The notes below the pieces were generated by a model. The model was not told the DNA's origin, searched no databases, and worked only from the letters and a program-made list of their open reading frames with translations. From NCBI GenBank assembly GCA_963529855.1, contig CAURZK010000003.1, forward strand, positions 309,760 to 373,759: 64,000 nucleotides of DNA, in the 5' to 3' direction. Shown here piece after piece: positions 34,187 to 41,765 of this stretch (its first letter is position 1; every line of letters starts with the position of its first letter). The DNA comes from 34-65-8 sp963529855 (GTDB taxonomy: Bacteria; Pseudomonadota; Alphaproteobacteria; Sphingomonadales; Sphingomonadaceae). The position numbers and the translations under genes were made by a program.

Positions 34187-35143
34187 CTAACGTGCACGCC
34201 ATGGTGCTGTCGAGCCTGGTTGTAATCTTTGCAGTTCTTCCAGCCGCCGGGCTTGCCGCTGTTCGAGCGTGATGGTCAGCAATGGGCGCGGGCGCGAACG
34301 GAATTCGCGCGGGGTCACGCCGAAGAACGCGGCGAATTCCCGAATCAGGTGCGACTGGTCGAAATAGCGCAGCATCATTTCGTCGCCTTCGGCATCGTCC
34401 GCCACCCCGCACAGCTGCGCGGCCAGATCGAGCGCACGGGCACGGCGGAGAACCTTTTTGGGGGTGAGGCCAAAATCGCGCCGCACGATCCGTTCGAACT
34501 GGCGCAGGCTTACAGCCTGGCTGTCCGCGAATTCGGCGAGCGATAACCCCGGGTCCGCGAACGCTGCATGCTCGAAAGCGGCTGAAACAGGGTCCGGGAC
34601 AGGCGGGTCGATGCGCTCGATATAGCGGCGCAGCGCCTCCTCGATCGCCAGGCTCCAATCCTCGCACGATCGCTCCGCCGTGAAGACCTCGCGCAAGTCG
34701 CGCTGGAGCAGGCCGAAGGGGTCGACCTCCTCGATCCGGTCCACGACGGTATCGGCGCGGCGACCCGTCAGCGCGTAAATCGCGCCGGCGCGCAGCCCGA
34801 CGCCGGCCGACAGTACATGGCCGGTGCAGGTCAGTGGCATGAACTTGCTGTGCTGCCCGAACAACAGCGCCTCGTCGCGATAGGTGTGGTGGCCGGTGGC
34901 AGTCGCCGCGGTCCAGTCGGCGTCGAACACCACGCGGGCATAGGCAAGGTCGTTGCACATTCCGCACGATAGGACGGTGCCGGGCGGATTGAAGATCTTT
35001 GCCGATACGAGCCGGGCAACCCAGGGTGCCAGATCGGGCGCGGGGGCGCGGTTGAACGAGAGCGGCACGCCGCCGATCGAGACGCCCGACTGGGGCGACT
35101 GCCCGCGACGCTGGGTATCCCCGTCTGGCCCGATCGAGTCCAT
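34187..35143 (-). CDS. AraC-family transcriptional regulator (tandem copy B)
   Basis: 318 residues from the ATG at 35143. Same architecture as copy A: 'SLRQFERIVRRDFGLTPKKVL', 'LRYFDQSHLIREFAAFFGV' and the tail 'LEQRQARRLEELQRL'. The N-terminal sensory domain is clearly less similar than the DNA-binding half, so the pair probably share DNA-target features but sense different ligands. It lies 92 bp upstream of copy A in the same direction and is divergent from the IMPase-type gene. Longer upstream reading in this frame only runs antisense to that gene. Confidence 0.88.
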   Translation of the reverse strand: MDSIGPDGDTQRRGQSPQSGVSIGGVPLSFNRAPAPDLAPWVARLVSAKIFNPPGTVLSCGMCNDLAYARVVFDADWTAATATGHHTYRDEALLFGQHSKFMPLTCTGHVLSAGVGLRAGAIYALTGRRADTVVDRIEEVDPFGLLQRDLREVFTAERSCEDWSLAIEEALRRYIERIDPPVPDPVSAAFEHAAFADPGLSLAEFADSQAVSLRQFERIVRRDFGLTPKKVLRRARALDLAAQLCGVADDAEGDEMMLRYFDQSHLIREFAAFFGVTPREFRSRPRPLLTITLEQRQARRLEELQRLQPGSTAPWRAR

Positions 35144-35198
35144 GCCGGTGGTGTGCTCCCCGTTATAACGGCAGGTAACCTGACAAGGGCCATGTCGG

Positions 35199-35224
35199 TC
35201 AAGCGATTCCGAACGCGTGCTTGA
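35199..35224. promoter_or_regulatory. Inverted half-sites in the araC-B / IMPase divergent promoter
   Basis: TCAAGC (35199-35204) and GCTTGA (35219-35224) are exact complements whose centres are 20 bp apart, about two helical turns. A short palindrome AGGTAACCT lies nearby (35173-35181). This spacing suits a dimeric regulator, perhaps the adjacent AraC protein. Weak evidence. Confidence 0.3.
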
Positions 35225-35255
35225 CCGGGGCCGCGCGCTTGCGCAGGGCACGGCT

Positions 35256-36032
35256 ATGCCAACTTCAGCCGAAATCGCCTTCGCCAACCGTCTCGCCGAT
35301 GCGGCGGGTGCTGCCATCCGTCCCCTTTTCCGCAGCGACTGGGCCGAAGAGCAGAAGGCCGATCGCAGTTTCGTGACCGAAGCCGACCGGGCGGCGGAGG
35401 CGGCCATGCGCGCGATCATCGAGGCGGAACGCCCTGGCGACGGCATCGTGGGCGAGGAATATGGCACCGTGCGCGAAGGTGCAGCCCGGCAATGGGTGCT
35501 CGATCCGATCGACGGGACCACCAGTTTCATCGCCGGACGCCCGATCTTCGGAACGCTGATCGCTCTTGTGCAGGACGGCTGGCCGGTGCTGGGCGTGATC
35601 GACCAGCCGGTCGCGGGCGAGCGCTGGGTCGGCACGATCGGCGGTGGCACGACTTTCAATGGCAAGCCTGCGCGCACCCGCGCCTGCCGCGAACTTGCCG
35701 ATGCAGTGCTGGCGACTACCTCGCCCCATTTGTTCACGGGGACTGAAGTCGATCACTTCATGGCGCTGGCCAAGGCGGTGGCGGAACGCAAGATCGTGTA
35801 CGGCGGCGATTGCTACAATTACGGCCTCGTTGCATCGGGCCATGTCGATCTAGTGTGCGAAGCGGGCCTGAAGCTGCACGATTTCGCCGCGCTGGTGCCA
35901 GTGGTGGAGGGCGCGGGCGGAACGATGTGCGACTGGAATGGCGAACCGCTGCACGCGCAAAGCACTGGCGAGGTGCTGGCGATCGGCGACGCCGCCCGCC
36001 TGGAAGACGTGCTGGAAGCCATGCACGGCTGA
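35256..36032 (+). CDS. hisN: Inositol-monophosphatase-family phosphatase, probably histidinol-phosphatase
   Basis: 258 residues from the ATG at 35256. Metal-site motifs: 'GEEYG' (Glu), 'WVLDPIDGTTSFIAGRPIFG' with the DPIDGT signature, and the C-terminal 'KLHDFAALVPVVEGAGG', whose Asp completes the site. The variant 'TTSFI' and the compact 'GGDCYNYG' resemble the IMPase-type histidinol-phosphatases (HisN) of alphaproteobacteria. Generic inositol or sugar phosphatase remains possible. Cytoplasmic. Confidence 0.8.
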   Translation: MPTSAEIAFANRLADAAGAAIRPLFRSDWAEEQKADRSFVTEADRAAEAAMRAIIEAERPGDGIVGEEYGTVREGAARQWVLDPIDGTTSFIAGRPIFGTLIALVQDGWPVLGVIDQPVAGERWVGTIGGGTTFNGKPARTRACRELADAVLATTSPHLFTGTEVDHFMALAKAVAERKIVYGGDCYNYGLVASGHVDLVCEAGLKLHDFAALVPVVEGAGGTMCDWNGEPLHAQSTGEVLAIGDAARLEDVLEAMHG

Positions 36033-36042
36033 TTCCCGTCGC

Positions 36043-36057
36043 TTAGGAAAATCCTAA
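36043..36057. repeat. 15-bp palindrome TTAGGA-AAA-TCCTAA
   Basis: A perfect 6-bp inverted repeat around AAA, 11 bp after the hisN-like stop and 44 bp before the sulfatase-type gene. No T run follows, so it looks more like an operator than a terminator. A related but imperfect sequence (TAGGAAATTCTAA) is at 39643-39655. Confidence 0.4.
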
Positions 36058-36100
36058 ACGCTCGGGGTTAAACGCGACCGGTCGAAAAACCGGGAGTGAC

Positions 36101-38104
36101 ATGGCCACCCTTGCCGCACCAGCAACCGGCCCGGGCCGGGACGATCGCCTGCAAGGCGGGCGCGGGCCACTGCTGCGCCTTGCCGCGCTTGCACCGCTGG
36201 CCGTGGTCGCGCTCGTCTCGCTCGTCGAACTGGCACTGGCAGATCGCAAGTATGGCCTGTTCACCGGCGGCTTCGGCCAGTCGCGTGCGGTCGACACGCC
36301 GGGTGAGCTGGCATTGTTCCTGACCGGATATCTTGCCGCGCAGGCGATCGTCGCGCTGGCCGGATGGACGCTGGCCTGCCGCATTGCGCGGGGGCGGCCC
36401 GGGTGGGTTGCGCTATTCGTGTTCACGCTCACCAATGGTGCGTTGTTCTGCGGCCTGCTGGCGGCGCAGTATCAACTCCATTCCTATTTCAGCGACGCTG
36501 TAGGCTTTGCGCTGCTCAAGCAGTTGGGCGGCGGCAGCATGGTCGATGCGATCAAGTACGGCCTCAGCGAAATCGGCGTGGCGCTGATGGCGCTGGCCGG
36601 GGCGGGGCTGGCCGCTTGGCTGGTCTGGCGGCTGCTGCGCCGGGTATTGCCTACGGACATGGCACGCGCGCGCGGCCCCAGGCCCCGTCACTGGCTTGTC
36701 GCCGCGTTCGTGTTTGTGATGATCGCCATCGCGGTCCCGCGCACCGGCAGCGACGCGGCCTTCGGCCTCAATCGCACGCTCGCCTGGCAGGCGCTGGGCC
36801 GCGCGCTCGACCGGATGACCGATTTCGACGGCGATGATTACGGCCTGTTCGGCGTGCAGTACGACAGCGCGCCTTTCGATGCCGCGCGCCATCCGCTGGC
36901 GCTGGATATTCCGGGTAATGGCATCGACGAGGACGGTTACGGCGGTGACTTGCAACTGGTGCCGCTGCCTGCGGCCCTGCCTGCGCAAACCTTTTCCGGC
37001 AAGCGCCCGCACCTGGTCGTCGTGGTGTTCGAATCGACGCGCGGCGACGTGCTCGGCAAACGGATGAACGGCCGCCCGGTCGCGCCCAATCTGGAAGCAC
37101 TGGCGGCCGCGGGATCATCGGCGGGCCCGGTTTACAGCCACGTCGGCTTCACCACGGAATCGCTGAAGTCCATCTTTTCCGGCCAACTCGCGCCCCGTGT
37201 CGGCAATCCGTCTCTCTTCACCGATCTGAAGGCGAGCGGTTACCGGATCGGAGTGTTCTCAGGCCAGCCGGAAGATTTCGGTGGCATTTCCGAAACCGTG
37301 GCCATGCGGGCCTCGGCTGATGTTCATGTCGATGCGGAAACGCTGCGGGAGAAACGCGCCTTCGATTTTGCCGCACAAGGATCGCTGATCGTCGACGAAC
37401 GACACCTGCTGGCGCAATTCGACCGCACGCTGGGCCGCGCGGCCTGGGATATGCCCCATTTCGTCTATTTCAATTTCCAGTCAGCGCACTTTCCCTATCA
37501 TCACGACGGTATCCCGGCACGGGTTGCGGCCCACCCGCTGCCGCGCAGCCAGATCGGCGCGGACCGCGCCGCCGAGGTTCAGGCGACGTACTGGAACGCG
37601 GTTGCCAATGCCGATGCCTGGCTGGGAGAAGTGGTGGCGCGGCTGAAGGCCGGGGGCGTATGGGAAGATACATTGCTGCTCGTTACGGGCGACCATGGCG
37701 AGGATTTGTTCGAACAGGGATTCCTCGGCCACGGCCACGTCATCAACGCGCGTCAGAACGGCACGCTGCTGGTCGCGAACCGCCCCGGCGTTCTGCCACA
37801 AGGGCCACTGGCCCTCGCGGACCTGCGGGCAGTAATCGCCGCGGCCATTCGGGGCGAGGCCCCCCAGCCTGTGGCCGCGCCCCCCTTCATGCACATTGGC
37901 CCACTCGATACGCCGACCGCGATCGGGCTGGCGGGGCCGGGCGGGCAACTGACCAGCCTGCGCCTCGACACCGGCGAGGCGTGCATGGTCGAACAGAGCC
38001 GCTGCACCCTCTATGGCTCGTTGTCGGGAAGCGCCAAAGCGCGCGTGGACGCCGTGGTCGCGCGGTGGGGTTCGGAACGCTGGCGCGAGCGTCGCCGGCG
38101 TTGA
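36101..38104 (+). CDS. LTA-synthase-like membrane sulfatase/phosphatidylglycerol-transferase family protein
   Basis: 667 residues. About five membrane helices fill residues 25-220. A linker follows with two acidic loops, 'DFDGDDYG' (about 241-248) and 'DIPGNGIDEDGYGGD' (about 269-283), resembling calcium-binding loops. The C-terminal alkaline-phosphatase-fold sulfatase domain (about 300-640) carries 'VVFESTRGD' with the candidate catalytic Thr/Ser (312-313), 'LVTGDHGED' (D531, H532) and 'FLGHGHV'. Relatives transfer phosphoglycerol or phosphoethanolamine to envelope glycans, or make membrane-derived oligosaccharides. A periplasmic active site is expected. Confidence 0.82.
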   Translation: MATLAAPATGPGRDDRLQGGRGPLLRLAALAPLAVVALVSLVELALADRKYGLFTGGFGQSRAVDTPGELALFLTGYLAAQAIVALAGWTLACRIARGRPGWVALFVFTLTNGALFCGLLAAQYQLHSYFSDAVGFALLKQLGGGSMVDAIKYGLSEIGVALMALAGAGLAAWLVWRLLRRVLPTDMARARGPRPRHWLVAAFVFVMIAIAVPRTGSDAAFGLNRTLAWQALGRALDRMTDFDGDDYGLFGVQYDSAPFDAARHPLALDIPGNGIDEDGYGGDLQLVPLPAALPAQTFSGKRPHLVVVVFESTRGDVLGKRMNGRPVAPNLEALAAAGSSAGPVYSHVGFTTESLKSIFSGQLAPRVGNPSLFTDLKASGYRIGVFSGQPEDFGGISETVAMRASADVHVDAETLREKRAFDFAAQGSLIVDERHLLAQFDRTLGRAAWDMPHFVYFNFQSAHFPYHHDGIPARVAAHPLPRSQIGADRAAEVQATYWNAVANADAWLGEVVARLKAGGVWEDTLLLVTGDHGEDLFEQGFLGHGHVINARQNGTLLVANRPGVLPQGPLALADLRAVIAAAIRGEAPQPVAAPPFMHIGPLDTPTAIGLAGPGGQLTSLRLDTGEACMVEQSRCTLYGSLSGSAKARVDAVVARWGSERWRERRRR

Positions 38105-38138
38105 GGGCACCACTGGCCGCGCCCGGCGTTGGCCCAGC

Positions 38139-38906
38139 ATGGACGAACCTGTCATTGCGATCACTGGCGCGGGCGCGGGCATTGGCCGCGGCTTGGCGCT
38201 TCATTTCCATGGTCTGGGCTGGCGTGTCGCGGCGCTCGACCGCGACCGGGCCGCGCTGGCCGAGCTTGCCGCATTGCTGCCGCGCGCACGCTGCCTCACT
38301 GCGGTGTGCGACGTGGGGAAGGAATCGCAAGTCGCGCGCGCGTTTGGCCGTATCGAGACATGGCTTGACGGTGCGCCGCTCACTTGCCTGGTCAATAATG
38401 CCGGGCTTGCCGACCCCTATTCCGGTCCACTTGAAACGATGGAGCTTGCCGCGTGGCGCGGATGGATTGACGCCAGCCTGACCGCCGCGTTCCTGTGCAG
38501 CCGGGCAGCCCTGCCGCTGCTGCGCCGGTGCGAGGGCGCGAGCGTCGTCAACATTTCCTCGACCCGCTCGCGCCAGTCGGAGCCGGAAACGTTCGCCTAC
38601 GCCGCGGCCAAGGGCGGGCTTGACGCGCTGACCCACGCGATGGCCGTTTCGCTGGGGCCGCAGATCCGGGTCAATGCAGTGGCGCCGGGCTGGATCGAGA
38701 CTGGACCATGGCAAAAGGCGCAGCACCGTACCGAAGCTGAACACCGCGCGATCGACCAGGACCAGCATCCCGCCGGGCGGGTCGGCCGGGTGGAGGACAT
38801 CGCCGCAGCGGTCGAATGGCTGGCCGGGCCGGGGGCGGGCTTCGTGACTGGCCAGCGAATCGTGGTCGATGGCGGAATGAGTGTGAGGATGATCTACGCC
38901 GACTAG
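38139..38906 (+). CDS. SDR-family oxidoreductase
   Basis: 255 residues of a classical short-chain dehydrogenase: 'AITGAGAGIGRGLAL' cofactor motif, 'LVNNAGLAD', catalytic Ser in 'NISSTRSRQ' and Y-x-x-x-K in 'FAYAAAKGGLDAL', and C-terminal 'GFVTGQRIVVDGGMSV'. The substrate cannot be predicted. It starts 34 bp after the sulfatase-type gene and is probably co-transcribed with it. Read-through from upstream in the same frame is not supported. Confidence 0.9.
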   Translation: MDEPVIAITGAGAGIGRGLALHFHGLGWRVAALDRDRAALAELAALLPRARCLTAVCDVGKESQVARAFGRIETWLDGAPLTCLVNNAGLADPYSGPLETMELAAWRGWIDASLTAAFLCSRAALPLLRRCEGASVVNISSTRSRQSEPETFAYAAAKGGLDALTHAMAVSLGPQIRVNAVAPGWIETGPWQKAQHRTEAEHRAIDQDQHPAGRVGRVEDIAAAVEWLAGPGAGFVTGQRIVVDGGMSVRMIYAD

Positions 38907-38911
38907 CACTC

Positions 38912-38950
38912 CGCTTGCATTTGACTTGCAATTCGCTTGTATTTCGCTAG
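38912..38950. repeat. Three and a half tandem 11-bp repeats upstream of rpmI
   Basis: Units CGCTTGCATTT (38912-38922), GACTTGCAATT (38923-38933) and CGCTTGTATTT (38934-38944), followed by a partial CGCTAG. The pairwise match is 8-10 of 11 and the period is about one helical turn. They begin six bases after the SDR stop and end about 93 bp before the rpmI ATG, where the promoter is expected. A TTGACT (38921-38926) inside the array could be a -35 element. Confidence 0.7.
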
Positions 38951-39042
38951 TGGCGCCCGCTTCACCGACACGCATTGCTGTGCCGGCCTGGCTGGAAGGG
39001 CTGCCAGGGCTGGCTCGACGTGTCTCTGACCAGGAGATGAAA

Positions 39043-39246
39043 ATGCCCAAGATGAAGACCAAGAGCGGGGTCAAGAAGCGTTTCAAGATCACCGCCACCG
39101 GCAAGGTCAAGCACGGGGTCGCTGGCAAGCGCCACCGCCTGATCAGCCACAATGCGAAGTACATCCGGACCAACCGCGGAACCACCGTCCTGTCGGAAGC
39201 CGACAGCCGCACGGTGAAGAAGTGGGCCCCCTACGGGCTCGGCTGA
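39043..39246 (+). CDS. rpmI: 50S ribosomal protein L35
   Basis: 67 residues starting MPKMKTKSGVKKRFK, the canonical L35 start, and containing 'KHRLI'-like 'GKRHRLISHNAK'. AGGAG (39032-39036) is six bases before the ATG at 39043; an in-frame ATG at 39037 would touch the ribosome-binding site and is rejected. Basic throughout, as expected for rRNA binding. infC is not upstream, so the rpmI-rplT pair has its own promoter. Confidence 0.97.
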   Translation: MPKMKTKSGVKKRFKITATGKVKHGVAGKRHRLISHNAKYIRTNRGTTVLSEADSRTVKKWAPYGLG

Positions 39247-39269
39247 TCGCGATTAAGGAGTAACGGAAC

Positions 39270-39629
39270 ATGCCTCGCATTAAACGCGGCGTCACCACGC
39301 GCCAGAAGCACAAGCGGCTGCTCGAACAGGCCAAGGGCTATCGCGGTCGTCGCAAGAACACCATTCGCGTCGCCCGCCAGGCGGTCGAAAAGGCCGGGCA
39401 GTACGCCTACCGCGATCGCAAGATCAAGAAGCGCAACTTCCGCGCGCTCTGGATCCAGCGTATCAACGCGGCGGTCCGCGCCGAAGGCCTGACCTATTCG
39501 CAGTTCATGCACGGCACCAAGCTGGCCGGTATCGAACTGGACCGCAAGGTCATGGCCGATCTCGCCATGAACGAAGGCGCTGCATTCGCTGCGATCATCG
39601 CCCAGGCGAAGAAGGCGCTGCCGGCCTGA
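39270..39629 (+). CDS. rplT: 50S ribosomal protein L20
   Basis: 119 residues with the L20 signature: 'MPRIKRGVTTRQKHKRLL', 'AKGYRGRRKNTIRVARQAVE' (in part), 'KRNFRALWIQRINAAVR' and 'YSQFMHGTKLAGIELDRKVM' (in part). It binds 23S rRNA early in 50S assembly and in other bacteria also represses its own mRNA. It follows rpmI by 23 bp with a GGAG ribosome-binding site and is closed by a strong intrinsic terminator. Confidence 0.98.
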   Translation: MPRIKRGVTTRQKHKRLLEQAKGYRGRRKNTIRVARQAVEKAGQYAYRDRKIKKRNFRALWIQRINAAVRAEGLTYSQFMHGTKLAGIELDRKVMADLAMNEGAAFAAIIAQAKKALPA

Positions 39630-39655
39630 GCCGACACATCGCTAGGAAATTCTAA

Positions 39656-39687
39656 GGGGCGGCCAGCAATGGCCGCCCTTTTCTTTT
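39656..39687 (+). terminator. Intrinsic terminator of rpmI-rplT
   Basis: GGGCGGCCA (39657-39665), loop GCAA, TGGCCGCCC (39670-39678), then TTTTCTTTT. A perfect 9-bp GC-rich stem with a T tract, 27 bp after the rplT stop. Confidence 0.92.
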
Positions 39688-39748
39688 GCGGGCGAGGCAT
39701 TAAGGGCGAATTCGGGTCGCACGGATCGAACTTTGCCAAGGATGGCGG

Positions 39749-40621
39749 ATGGGTCGCGAGTGCGAGATTTCGGTGCGGTTCCACGAACCGCCCGAGGATC
39801 TGAGGCGGTATTTCACGACATTCTATCGGGCGGAATTCTTCTGCCCCGACGGACCCGTGCATGACGCGCTCCAGCCGGAATGGGGCGGAGTGCGGTTCTT
39901 CGACCGGCCGGGAATGACCAGCCGGATCGGCACCGGCCCCGCTGTAACCGGCACCGACTTCGCGGCGATGGGGCCCAGCAGCCAGCCGGTCGAATTTTCC
40001 TTGCCGACCTTGCGCATGTGGGGCGTCGGTTTTCTGCCGATGGGCTGGGCAACATTCATGTCGGTTCCGGCCCATGAAATGGCCAACCGCGTGTTCGACG
40101 GGTACCGCGAACCGGCGTTCCAGCGCTTTCTGCCACTCGCCCAGGTGCTGTCCTGCGATTCGGCGCGCGAAGAGGACGAATTGGCCCGGATAATCAGGTT
40201 CTTCCGCCGCGAAACCCCTCGCAAGATGCCGGAGGATGCCCGCGTTCACGCTATTCACGAAGTTCTGGTCGACCCCAGCCTGGTCGACGTTGCCGAGATG
40301 GTCGAGCGAACCGGTCTCAACCAGCGTACGTTGGAGAGGGTGTGTTGCCGCGCCTTCGGCTTTACCCCCAAGAAGCTGCTGCGCCGCCAGCGCTTCATGC
40401 GAAGTCTGGCGCAGTTCATGCTCGACCCTTCGCTCGGATGGGCTGGTTCGATCGACGCGCTCTATGTCGATCAGAGCCATTTCGTTCGCGACAGCCGCGA
40501 ATTCCTGGGCATGACACCCAGCGAATATGCCGCGCAGGACCACCCGGTCATCGCCGCTTTCATGCGAGAGCGGATGCGCGTCCACGGATCGGCTGCGCAG
40601 ACGCTCGACCCGCCCGGCTAA
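39749..40621 (+). CDS. AraC-family transcriptional regulator (third in window)
   Basis: 290 residues. The C-terminal helix-turn-helix pair reads 'DVAEMVERTGLNQRTLERVC' and 'YVDQSHFVRDSREFLGMTPSEY', with the linking 'FGFTPKKLLRRQRF'. The N-terminal 190 residues resemble no named sensory domain by eye. It sits between rplT and pheS, which are neighbours in many bacteria, so it interrupts the ancestral translation cluster. AAGGA precedes the ATG at 39749. It is less similar to copies A and B than they are to each other. Confidence 0.87.
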   Translation: MGRECEISVRFHEPPEDLRRYFTTFYRAEFFCPDGPVHDALQPEWGGVRFFDRPGMTSRIGTGPAVTGTDFAAMGPSSQPVEFSLPTLRMWGVGFLPMGWATFMSVPAHEMANRVFDGYREPAFQRFLPLAQVLSCDSAREEDELARIIRFFRRETPRKMPEDARVHAIHEVLVDPSLVDVAEMVERTGLNQRTLERVCCRAFGFTPKKLLRRQRFMRSLAQFMLDPSLGWAGSIDALYVDQSHFVRDSREFLGMTPSEYAAQDHPVIAAFMRERMRVHGSAAQTLDPPG

Positions 40622-40664
40622 GCACCTTTGCCTTGCAGCGCATTTACCGCTAGCGGGCCACCCG

Positions 40665-41765
40665 ATGACCGAACTGGAAACTCGCAAGGACCAGGCCCTC
40701 GCCGCGATCGCTGCCGCCTCCACGCCCGAGGCGGTCGAGGCGTTGCGTGTCGAGGCGCTCGGCAAGCAGGGCTGGATCAGCCTCGCTCTCAAGACGCTGG
40801 GCGCCATGTCGCCTGACGAACGCACCGCGCAGGCGCCTGCGATCCAGGCTGCACGTGCGGCGGTCGCCGATGCCATAGCAGCCAGGAAGGATGCGCTGGA
40901 AAGCGCCGAACTCGAGCGGCGACTGGCCAGCGAACGTCTTGACCTCACACTGCCCGCGCCCGATGCGCCGCGCGGCAGCGTCCACCCGGTCAGCCAGGTT
41001 ATGGACGAACTGGCGGAAATCTTTGCCGACCTCGGTTTCTCGGTCGCGACCGGGCCCGAGATCGAGGACGACTGGCATAATTTCACCGCGCTCAACATGG
41101 CCGAAACGCACCCGGCCCGCGCGATGCACGACACGTTCTATTTTCCGGACGTGGATGCCGAAGGCCGCAAGATGCTGCTCAGGACGCATACCTCGCCAGT
41201 GCAGATCAGGAGCATGGTCGAACAAGGCGCGCCGCTGCGCATCATCGCGCCGGGCCGGGTCTATCGCAGCGACAGCGACGCAACGCATACGCCGATGTTC
41301 CACCAGGTCGAAGGCCTGGTGATCGATCGCGGCATCCATCTGGGTCATCTCAAGTGGACCCTGGAGACGTTCCTCAAGGCGTTTTTCGAACGCGACGACA
41401 TCGTGCTGCGCCTGCGGCCAAGCTATTTCCCTTTCACCGAGCCTTCGGTTGAAGTCGATGTGGGCTGGCAGAATGTCGGCGGGCGGCGCGTGCTGGGCGG
41501 CGACGGTGATGCCCCGGGTCATGGGTGGATGGAATTGCTCGGTAGCGGCATGGTCAATGCCCGCGTGCTCGAATTCGCGGGCCTCGACCCTGCCGAATGG
41601 CAAGGCTTTGCTTTTGGCGTCGGGGTCGATCGCCTCGCCATGCTCAAATACGGGATGGACGATTTGCGCGCGTTCTTCGATGGCGACGGCCGCTGGCTTG
41701 CCCATTACGGCTTCTCACATCTCGACCAGCCTACCCTGTCCGCCGGTGTGGGAGCGCGGGCATGA
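40665..41765 (+). CDS. pheS: Phenylalanine-tRNA ligase alpha subunit
   Basis: 366 residues. An N-terminal coiled-coil arm (about 1-95) precedes the class II catalytic core with 'HPVSQVMDELAEIFADLGF', 'DTFYFPD', 'LLRTHTSPVQIRSM' (motif 2 region 'GRVYRSDSDATHTPMFHQVE') and motif 3 'GFAFGVGVDRLAMLKYGMDD'. It charges tRNA-Phe as an (alpha-beta)2 enzyme. The ATG at 40665 gives the expected N-terminus. The stop overlaps pheT as ATGA. Confidence 0.97.
   Translation: MTELETRKDQALAAIAAASTPEAVEALRVEALGKQGWISLALKTLGAMSPDERTAQAPAIQAARAAVADAIAARKDALESAELERRLASERLDLTLPAPDAPRGSVHPVSQVMDELAEIFADLGFSVATGPEIEDDWHNFTALNMAETHPARAMHDTFYFPDVDAEGRKMLLRTHTSPVQIRSMVEQGAPLRIIAPGRVYRSDSDATHTPMFHQVEGLVIDRGIHLGHLKWTLETFLKAFFERDDIVLRLRPSYFPFTEPSVEVDVGWQNVGGRRVLGGDGDAPGHGWMELLGSGMVNARVLEFAGLDPAEWQGFAFGVGVDRLAMLKYGMDDLRAFFDGDGRWLAHYGFSHLDQPTLSAGVGARA

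Noticed and set aside
36043..36057. The TTAGGA/TCCTAA palindrome as a terminator of the hisN-type gene
   Set aside because: The stem is only six A+T-rich pairs and no T run follows.
39037..39246. Start of rpmI at the ATG 39037
   Set aside because: It would leave no spacing after AGGAG, while 39043 gives six bases and the canonical MPKMKTKSG start.
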